Source: Undaria pinnatifida
Taxonomy: Eukaryota; Sar; Phaeophyceae; Laminariales; Alariaceae
Length of the DNA: 64,000 bases
Assembly (NCBI GenBank): GCA_012845835.1
Contig: JABAKD010000001.1
Span: 18,947,590 to 19,011,589 of the forward strand
Reading direction: 5' to 3'
Both the position numbers and the translations under genes were made by a program. The notes under the pieces are model-generated. The model saw only the letters and a program-made list of their open reading frames with translations. It was not told where the DNA came from and ran no database searches. Below are positions 56,776-64,000 of this stretch, one piece after another (positions within the stretch are counted from its first letter, which is position 1; each line of letters starts with the position of its first letter).

Positions 56776-57108
56776 TTAGTTGGCCGCAACGGCGTTGAAG
56801 ACGCCCATGCCTGTGTACCTACCCCGCGTGCTTTGTGCTAAGTCCACCAGCCTAACCTCTTCCCGCAACCTAGCCTTCATGGTGTCGGAGTTTCCAAGCT
56901 TGCCTATCCTGTCGAAACTCATTGGCTCTACCAAGAGGTCCGCTAGTGTTTTAGCCAACTTGTTGGTACAGGTTCTTCGTGAGCATGACCTTGGCTCCCT
57001 TAGCTAGGTAGAGGTCCCTGTCAAGCCCCTCCGCCGTGTCTGCTGTCGCCCTTCTGGCGTTGGCGCACGGACCGAGTTTGGGTCAATCGCCCCCAACGGA
57101 CGTCTCTC
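56776..57108 (-). pseudogene. Pif1-type helicase remnant with internal deletion
   Basis: Minus-strand translation gives ATADTAEGLDRDLYLAKGAK then VMLTKNLYQQVG and a stop, matching the LxLxxGAxVMLxxNL motif near the C-terminal end of Pif1 family helicases. Directly after, in another frame, comes KTLADLLVEPMSFDRIGKLG and MKARLREEVRLVDLAQST, which resembles the family's last segment after SRVRSLxDLLIxP. The region between (including LVNGxxG and the final helicase motifs) is missing, so the copy is dead. Such helicases are cellular genes and also parts of Helitron transposons; no Rep motif is visible here. Confidence 0.6.
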
Positions 57109-57974
57109 CATGATGACCTACTCTCACCACGAGACAGCAGTAGATACACTCAGCGGACACACCCCTAGCGGGCACACACTCTCCACGCCCGCTCTCCGCT
57201 GGCCACTATTGTCGCCCGCTGCGCCCGTTGTCTGTGTGCTGCCCGCTGTGTGAGCGCAGTGTGCCGGCTGTGTGAGCGGTGAGTGCTGCTGTTTTTGCCC
57301 GTGTGGTCTGCTGTGTGTGTTTTGTTGCTCCGTGGTGGTCTGCCTCCACCTGCAGTCTAAAATCAAATGATCCCACACTAAAATCAAGTTTAGTCGAAGA
57401 CACGCACGCAAACTATTTTTTTTTTCATGATGGGAGCCTATATTGCGAGGCCCAGGTCAGGTGTAGATTAGAAACTCGCTTTGCTCGCATTATCGAGGAA
57501 CGGGAAAATGCAAGCTGACGTCAAGCGTTCGACATTGATTGCCAGTTGGGATAGAAGCTGACTGGAGCTTACGGAACTTAGTTACTAGCGTGGGGTTGCC
57601 GTTGGACCAACCCGAGAGCTTCCCGTTCTCTCCTTCCCCCTTCGCCCCTTGTCTCCGAGCGGGGGAGTGCGCTGTAATAGTCTCCTCCGACTTCGAAAGC
57701 AAAGAAGTGCAAACTGACGCCTTTTTTTTCTAGGTCACTCCTTCGAACAAAGAAGTGCGAATCGACGCCTTTGAGGTCACTAGTGGTAGCTGTCATATCT
57801 GGGTCCTCTTGTCTTAAGACTTGGTGTTTCTATCTTCATCTAGATTACTGTAATATAGCAGCGCCAACGATATGTGTTTCCGTGCGGTTTCCCGGCGTGT
57901 TGCATGATATAGGCACGGTGTTTGGGATGTACCCACATCATTGTTTGGGGTGGAGTTGGGCTGGAAAATATAAA
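57109..57974. other. Unassigned sequence
   Basis: GCCCGCTGTGTGAGCGxxGTG is duplicated at about 57238-57285, and AAAGAAGTGCxAAxxGACGCC at about 57702 and 57750. No gene is supported. Confidence 0.4.
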
Positions 57975-58200
57975 ATGTAGTAATAGTATTGAAATCGTCG
58001 AACGTCACATTCCAAAGCCAACAAAACCCACAGAAAAATCAGCTTAAACATGGTTGAGAAGTACGTCTTGCGGCACCATTTTGTTATTTTCTAACCGTTT
58101 TTTTTCGTGGGTTGTTATTTGGACTTGGGCTACAACACTTAGTATTAGATAGCGTTCGTCGGCTTTCAATACTATTTTGACATGTTTTCCAACCCAACAG
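57975..58200. repeat. fam8 short foldback
   Basis: ATTGAAATCGTCGAACGTCA and CCAACAAAACCCACAGAAAA are inverted at TTTTCGTGGGTTGTTATTTG and CGTTCGTCGGCTTTCAATAC. It matches 36655-36870, including GTTTTCCAACC(A)AACAG beyond the arm. Confidence 0.7.
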
Positions 58201-58731
58201 AGGGAGGTTGGCGATCGCAAAAACCTTATTATTGTGTACGTTGGACCAGCAGGGTTGCCTGTTTCAGCAACAAGAAGCCTGATTGTTTGTATAATACGTA
58301 CTTGTGTTGCTCTTCTTTTTGTCTGCGGTGCGCGCTGCACTGCAACGGTTGAAGACGAAATGATATCTGGATGGATTGTTGAAGTAATGAATCGATTGAT
58401 GGATGAATGCAGCCCCTACTCTAGAATAGGGTCCCTAGTGACGTGGTGACGTGGCAGCGCCGCCCCGCTACGAGGGGCGCTTTTCTAATGTGCTTTGCAG
58501 GGCAAGGAGAGAGCCTCCCTCTGTTATTTGCGAGTGAAATAAAGTGTCGAGGGGACCACGTGGCACCGTCTTGACATCGGCATATCGTTCTCTTCATGTG
58601 CCGAATACGTCGGAATGGTCGGAAGATTCACAGATGGATTTTACCGTGTGCCGTATCTTCCAACGGTACATGTTCGACGATCGTTCTTTGTACCGTTCCC
58701 CAAACCCGACACATGATTCGGTATATAGATA
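58201..58731. other. Unassigned sequence
   Basis: No exon or repeat recognised ahead of LINE copy 2. Confidence 0.4.
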
Positions 58732-60200
58732 TTCCAGCGGTACAGATGGAAATCTATGATCGCCCGGGTGTGCGTTTACGGTTGAAGGTGCGGTTGCTGA
58801 AAGCTGAGGTGGTCGAGACACTGCTGTACGGTTGCATGACGTGGAACCCGAAGAAGCCTGACTATGACAGGCTACGACGGGTTCACCACTCCATGCTCCT
58901 CCGATGCCTTGGATGGCGGAAACGGAAGCGCGACGACCACACCCTATCGTACGCCGACGCGCTTGCCCAGACAGATTCCGAGAGCGTTGAGGCGATAGTG
59001 CGCAAACGGAGGATTTTGTTTGCGGAATTCGTGGCACGCATGGGGGAGGAGCGTCTGCCACAGAGGGTGATGTTTGGGGAGTTTGTTGGGGGTAAGGGCT
59101 ACTCAGGGGGCCAAGAGAAAGACTGGATGGATCATCTGAAGGAGGATATGTCGGTCTTTGGAATGAAATTCGAAGGATGGCGAAAGGCTGCTCAGAAGGC
59201 TGGCAAATGGTTTCGAAGAGTAAAGGAGGGAGCCGAGTTGTTCATGCGGAATTGGCATGAAAGGGAGAGACGCAAAGCTGCAGAGCGACGCGCAAAGGCT
59301 GCGGCAGCGTAATCCACCGTCGGCATCTCTAAGCGGCCGGGGGGAGGGGGAAGGGGGGGGGGCGGGGAGGGAACTGGGGGAGGGGGGGAGGGGGGAGGGG
59401 GGGAGGGGGGAGGGTGAAAGGGAGGAAGGGGGGAGGGGCGGAAGGGGGAGCGTCATGCCCAAGAGACTGAAGTCTGGGTTTGGCCATCATCGTATTGAAA
59501 GTTGTGGGCCTTCTAATGGCCGTCACAAGATAGCATAAGACCGCCCTGACTTCTTCGCCATGACATATGTTGCGTTCTCTCCCAGGTGCCATTGATGATG
59601 GACGTGATACCCTCTGTTAGCCCAATGCCATCCTTAGCCAGTTCCTAGGGTCTGCTAGTATGACATTTTTCTTTCTTTTCTTTTTCTATTTCTTTCTTTT
59701 TTTTTTCCTCTTCTTCTTTCCGTGCTTTCTTGTCTTGTCTTTTCTTGCTTTTCTTGTCTTTTTCTTCTCTTTGCTTGCCTTTTTCGTCTTGTTTCGTTTT
59801 TCTTCTCTTTTCTTTCCTTTCCTTTATCTTCTTTTTTTTTCTTTGTTTCTTTTTCTCCAATTGACATATGCCTGTCGTGCGTATGCGTAGTGATTGATAC
59901 TACGTGTAATATATACGTGGTAGTCTTAATTGGGTGGCAATCGGAATATTTGGTTCCTCCAGGCGTGAGTAGTGAGACGTATGCACCGGCCTGGACCTGG
60001 CACATCGTAGATTGACTCCCGATTTCACTTTTATATGTTTCTGGTGGAGGCATGAATTGCGTCAGCTATGGTATATGCGTGTACCACCTTGGGTTATGTG
60101 TGTGTTTTCCCTGGGGTATTCCTCAGCTCCAGAGTGACTGGAGCCTGTCCTGTGACCACGGACTTGATTATGCGAGTTAATGTGAGAACAACAACATATA
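58732..60200 (+). mobile_element. LINE-like retrotransposon copy 2 (5'-truncated)
   Basis: Homology to copy 1 begins at CCAGCGGTACA and continues through the C-terminal frame, G-rich array (59338-59455), CT-rich block (59660-59860) and 3' UTR to GTGAGAACAACAAC near 60195. A fam1 element abuts the end. Confidence 0.85.
58747..59312 (+). CDS. LINE C-terminal protein fragment, intact frame
   Basis: An open frame from MEIYDRPGV to a TAA at 59310, about 188 residues of LINE sequence. It covers the region after the reverse transcriptase core: LLKAEVVETLLYGCMTWNP, LRRVHHSMLLRCLGWRKRKR, DDHTLSYADAL, RRILFAEFVARMGEERLPQR and a basic RRKAAERRAKAAAA end. LYG(C)xTW and RRxRWxGHxxRM-like patterns are typical of this part of non-LTR ORF2 proteins. 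Copy 1 has the same region broken by frameshift and stop. The frame continues upstream of 58747 into non-LINE sequence by chance. Confidence 0.75.
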
Positions 60201-60462
60201 GAGGTGCACTGTTTTTTTTTTTCTGGAGCTCCGTACTTGAGGGGCTCTATGTATACCCTATATACCCGAAAACAATAATTTTGAGTAAACTGAAGGTGCA
60301 ACCTTAAGAACAAACAAACCCATGGCCTAGGCACACAAAAAGAAAAGTGCAAAAGCAAAGAGCGAAATTCCGACGATTTGGGGTCAAGGAACCTCGTCAT
60401 CAGAAAGCACTTACTTGAGCCAAAAAATGCCATCTCCTATCATCGTAGCACGCGTCTCTATA
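60200..60462 (-). mobile_element. fam1 element at the LINE 3' end
   Basis: AGAGGTGCACTG start, CCATGGCCTAGG, CCGACGATTTGGGGTCAAGG, ATCATCGTAGCACGCGTC end; inserted directly after the LINE tail. Confidence 0.8.
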
Positions 60463-61199
60463 CGTACCTTTTGCGAAACGTGTCCTCGCATCGCAGATAG
60501 ATCAGTGGGTAGTTGGGTGCGGTTTATAGTCGAGCGTGAGGGTGGCCATTCGTCAATCAGCTCACAAAAGGAAGGATCATGGTTGTTGAGTCGTCCACAG
60601 GGACGGGCTGTCGGGGCCGTCAGCCAGGCTCCCTAAGCTGTTGCTGCCAGCAGAAAAAGCACGTGCATACACATACGTAGTGTATGTCACTGTTGTGTTC
60701 GCTATCCGACAGTATGCGGCGTTGGTGTCAGTAAGAAAACGACGAAAAAGCTGACGATGAAGACCAATCAATGCGATAAAAACGTGAAAGTTCGACAACG
60801 TAAAAATGGACGCGAAAAAACTCACGGCTGACGTCCTTGAAATATTTATATAAATTAGTACTTACATCAGTAACGGGAAATGAAAACGTTTGGTGGTGTG
60901 TTTTTTCAGTCTTCATATCAGACCCCTGAACACCCCCGGAATACAGCGTTCTGTCTAAGGGCCTGTTTTTAACTAGGAACATGAAAAGCCGAAGTTTGGT
61001 TGGTATTTTAGAGTTTCATGCTAGCAGCTCTGTGGTGTTGCCGCAAAGCGAGGCTCGTATGACCTGTTAGCGGAATCGTATGCTTCGCTCGATGATAATT
61101 TTAATGGTTCGCAGCTCTGCAACGTCTATGCATATCGACGCTCATAACCTATTAGCGGGATCGCTCGATGATACTTCTGATGGTCCGCAGTTCAGTGGT
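60463..61199. other. Unassigned sequence
   Basis: A short duplication, GTTAGCGGAATCG/ATTAGCGGGATCG with TCGATGATAxTT, is seen near 61065 and 61150. No gene. Confidence 0.4.
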
Positions 61200-61770
61200 G
61201 ATTATGCAAATCGAGACTACTTGTTGTTGTTGCTGTTGTTGTTCTCACACTAACTCGCATAATCAAGTCCGTGATCACAGGACAGGCTCCAATCACTCTG
61301 GAGCTGAGGAATACCCCAGGGAAAAACACAAACACACACAACCCAAGGTGGTACACGCATATATTACAGCTGACGCAATTCATGCCTCCACCAGAAACAT
61401 ATAAAAGTAAAATCGGGAGTCATTCTACGATGTGCCAGGTCTATACCTGGTGCACACGTCTCATTAACCACTCGCGCCTGGAAAAACCGACTATACCGCT
61501 TGCCACCCATGAAGACTACAGTACCACGTATATATTACACGTAGTATCTGTCACTACGCATACGCACGACAGACGCAAGTTAATGGGGAAAAAGAAACAA
61601 AGAACAAATAAGAAGAGAAAGAAAATGAAAGAAAAGAGAAGAAAGCGAAAAAAGAAAACGAAAAAGGAAAAGAAAGAAAAAGAAAAGACAAGAAAAGCAA
61701 GAAAAGGCAAGAAGACAAGAAGAGGGAGCAAGGAAAGGAAAAGAGACTTACAACCTATTGTCACTAGCAA
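61200..61770 (-). mobile_element. LINE-like retrotransposon copy 3 (3' UTR only, inverted)
   Basis: Read on the minus strand it repeats the CT-rich block, TTATACGTGGTA-like sequence, ACCTGGCACATCGTAG, ATGTTTCTGGTGGAGGCATG and GTGTGAGAACAACAACAG of copies 1 and 2, ending in an AAC-unit tail near 61217. It faces copy 2 tail to tail. Confidence 0.85.
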
Positions 61771-62020
61771 GATCTCCACATGAGGCATGTGGTGTGAACG
61801 CCGAGTTACGGTCAGACAGTTTGCAGCACGCAAGCGCTGTCGGTCGGGGCTCCCCGACTGGTTGCATGAGCTTCAGCTCCCAAGAGACAGATCAATGATG
61901 AAAAAAACGGCGCGCCAAGGCCAGTTCGTCGTGTTGGTTATCGGCGATATCCAGAAGGATAAGATGAAAACAAGAAGAGGAGCAGTACGTCTCGCGACTT
62001 GACGAGCACATACCACGCCT
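61771..62020. other. Unassigned sequence
   Basis: A 71-codon plus frame (61787-62002) has no motif or splice context and is not called. Confidence 0.4.
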
Positions 62021-62029
62021 CCACACCTA

Positions 62030-62225
62030 CCGTACGACAGGCAAGATAGCACACCCCCCTCGGACGAAATTCTAACCGAATAGATACCTGGGCCACGGTT
62101 TTTTTCGTCGGATTGCACTTTGAGTTGCTCAAAATCAGTCTTCAGGTGACGTACTGGATACAGACCTCTTCAAGTGAGGAGCCTCAGATACGAAAGTGCG
62201 CATCTCCACTGTATCATGTGTCAAC
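62030..62225 (+). mobile_element. fam1 element (3' part)
   Basis: GGGCCACGGTTTTTTTCGTC, TGACGTACTGGATACAGACC, CTTCAAGTGAGGAGCCTCAG, GTGCGCATCTCCACTGTATC. Confidence 0.7.
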
Positions 62226-62595
62226 ATAGACCACCACACCTGCACCCCTGAACGTAGCAGGAGCCCAGAGCCAGCATCGCTGTACCACCGGCTCGGTAGA
62301 TGGACCCTGTTCAACAACACAGAGAGGAACAACAGTGACTCATTGCCGCATAGCCGGGGAAGTTCCTAAGTATTTACGTGTGGGTTATAGGTTGCGGTTC
62401 GAGTACGAATATGCATGCCTCCGAGTCTATATGAGAAACCCGTGGATGTGACAAGAGTATATAACACGCCACTCTAAGAGCGAGAGAGTTTTGCGAGGAG
62501 CACGCTTGTCACAGCTCGAAACAAAAACAAACACACCAACAAATCACAGAAACTGCAACAAAAACAAACAAACCCGAAAACCTGTGACCCTCGTG
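62226..62595. other. Unassigned sequence
   Basis: No exon or repeat recognised. Confidence 0.4.
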
Positions 62596-63255
62596 TTAAG
62601 GAATTAGTGGGGTATTAGTCCGTTTGACCACCTGCAAAAGGCTTACCCAAACTAAGCCTCATAAAAATCTTCCCTCCTGAAACGGCGGGATAGCAGGTCG
62701 GCCGGACATACGGCGGACCTCTGTCAGTATCCAAGCCGTTTCATTTCCTGGGGATACCAGGGAGAGTATTTTTCAAGTTCGACATGGGGAAAATCTGAAG
62801 AGTTTATTATTGTGGATGGTCGGGATCGACCCCACGACCCAAAAACCCATGGTCTGTCGACGACGCCATTTGTTAAGGTATTGGTGGGGTATTAGTCCAT
62901 TTGACCACTTGCAAAAGGTTAACCGATAGCTTACTCAAACTAAGCCTTGTAACACTCTCCCCCCCTGAAACGGCGGGATAGCAGGTCGGCCCTATTTACG
63001 GGCGGACCTTTCAGTATCCAATCGGTTTCATTTCCTGGGGATACCGGGGAGAGTATTTTTCAATTTCGACATGGGAAAGATCTGAAAAGTTTATTATTGT
63101 GAATGGTGGGGATCGAACCCACGACCCAAAAAACCCATGGTCCTGCCGTCGACGCCATTTGTTAAGGTATTAGTGGGGTATTAGTCCGTTTGACCACTTG
63201 CAAAAGGCTAACCAATAGCTTATTACCCAAACTAAGCCTTATAACACTCGTTCGT
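62596..63255 (-). repeat. Tandem tRNA-derived SINE-like units
   Basis: Two units and part of a third, period about 280 bp: GGTATTxGTGGGGTATTAGT, TTTGACCACxTGCAAAAGG, GAAACGGCGGGATAGCAGGT, TTTCATTTCCTGGGGATACC and ATGGTxGGGATCGAxCCCAC. On the minus strand the last piece reads GGGTCGTGGGTTCGATCCCC, a tRNA-type B box, preceded by TGGCGTCGACGGCAG, an A-box-like D arm. The tRNA part is followed by a unique tail, as in SINEs. Confidence 0.65.
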
Positions 63256-64000
63256 CGGTGACCCTTGCTGCGGTTATCTAGATTCTGAATAATTTACGAA
63301 ACGACGCTTTGATCGAGCCGCTCGTCCACGAATCTCGTGGAAACTACGTGAATATTTTCACGACCGACTAATATACTGTCTGTGTATATATCGTCTCCCC
63401 GAATCCTGAATAATAAATAAATATTAGCCAACCCCGATAGTACATTGTTTCTCCGAATCCCGCCAATAATCAATCATTAACCATTACCCCTTACCCCGTC
63501 TACCTCCCGAACAAAACTTTTGCAATACGTATGCCCCCCCCCCCGATTCCCAAAAACAAGAATGAACCAGCCCCGAAATAAAGAACTCTAAATAATACAC
63601 TGCCCGTGGTATCTCCTGTAGAGTACGGCATATAGCATCAAGAGTGCGTGTTGGAGGAGTTCCGTGTGACAGGGAGTTAGTTCTCCGTGAGTAACCCTGC
63701 CGCTCATCTCGCTACTGCTCGTTCCAGAGCTTGTTCCGGGTTTCCAAATAACCGGGTTAAACCTACTTGCTAAGACGTGCCCATAGTCCGGACTAAAGTC
63801 GCCCTCACTCTCTTACCTCCCCCCGCGTTCCATCCCCAAAACGCTAGCATATAGCTGCTGAAATCAGACTCATCGGCATCGAGGTCTATGATAGATAAGT
63901 CCGCTACCATTGTAATGTCCATGGTAATACTCCTGTGGTAATCCCACCCGCCCACTCCCCCCAGTTCGAGGCTAGGATCGATAGCATATAGGTGCTGAAA
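63256..64000. other. Unassigned end of window; possible small minus exon
   Basis: A minus frame from ATG at 63922 reads MDITMVADLSIIDLDADESD and FSSYMLAFWGWNAGGG up to a GTAAGA donor-like site near 63814. The segment GCATATAGxTGCTGAAA occurs twice (63849, 63985). With no partner exon or motif this is only a candidate. Confidence 0.3.

Noticed and set aside
1-64000. CRISPR array or bacterial operon interpretation of the many short repeats
   Set aside because: Repeat units are contiguous or dispersed with no unique equal-length spacers, and genes have spliceosomal introns; the DNA is eukaryotic.

Overview
This window reads as nuclear DNA of a repeat-rich eukaryote. The evidence is: protein-coding exons split by very long GT-AG introns, non-LTR retrotransposon copies, a short run of TTAGGG-type telomeric repeat, and many families of short elements with inverted ends. 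GC-rich exons with poly-Gly, poly-Ala and poly-Ser runs would fit a large-genome photosynthetic stramenopile such as a brown alga, but the sequence does not prove this and it is offered only as a guess.

I could assemble two real genes exon by exon, with splice phases agreeing at every junction. (1) On the minus strand, 26752 down to 4387, a gene of six exons encodes about 430 residues: an N-terminal hydrophobic signal or anchor, a tetratricopeptide (TPR) region, a Gly/Met-rich linker and a C-terminal transmembrane segment. About 1.3 kb of coding sequence is spread over 22 kb. (2) On the plus strand, from at most 34620 to 53553, ten exons encode an FCP1-type RNA polymerase II CTD phosphatase: a Cys-rich N-terminal motif, an FCPH catalytic domain (DLDNT), a very large low-complexity insert, a BRCT domain and an acidic C-terminus. 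The first FCP1 exon was not found. The two genes are divergently oriented around the repeat-filled stretch 26.8-34.6 kb.

Everything else is repeats or unassigned sequence. There are three copies of a LINE-like retrotransposon 3' end (23.2-25.3, 58.7-60.2 and, inverted, 61.2-61.8 kb), a Pif1-type helicase remnant (56.8-57.1 kb), large foldback elements (10.5-11.0, 28.1-29.1, 30.8-32.1 kb), tRNA-derived SINE-like units, an interstitial telomere tract enclosed by inverted repeats (8.15-8.5 kb), minisatellites, and families of short TIR elements. I name these here fam1 (ends near GTGCTACGATAGAGGTA), fam2 (GATC-rich, ends CACACCTCGGACAGATC), fam3 (one C/T-rich end), fam4 (GGGTC-rich, ends AGGGCTTTTCACGGGTC), famE, fam6, fam7, fam8, fam9 and a small TTAACC-ended MITE.

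The most striking pattern is at the exon borders. In both genes, several exon-intron junctions have been copied into the adjoining intron as decayed tandem duplicates (relic exon ends still carrying an AG or GT-like site). Fam3 elements sit with their pyrimidine-rich terminus directly against 3' splice sites in both genes. This suggests introns here grow by repeated duplication of their own boundaries and that one element family can supply acceptors, much like introner elements.
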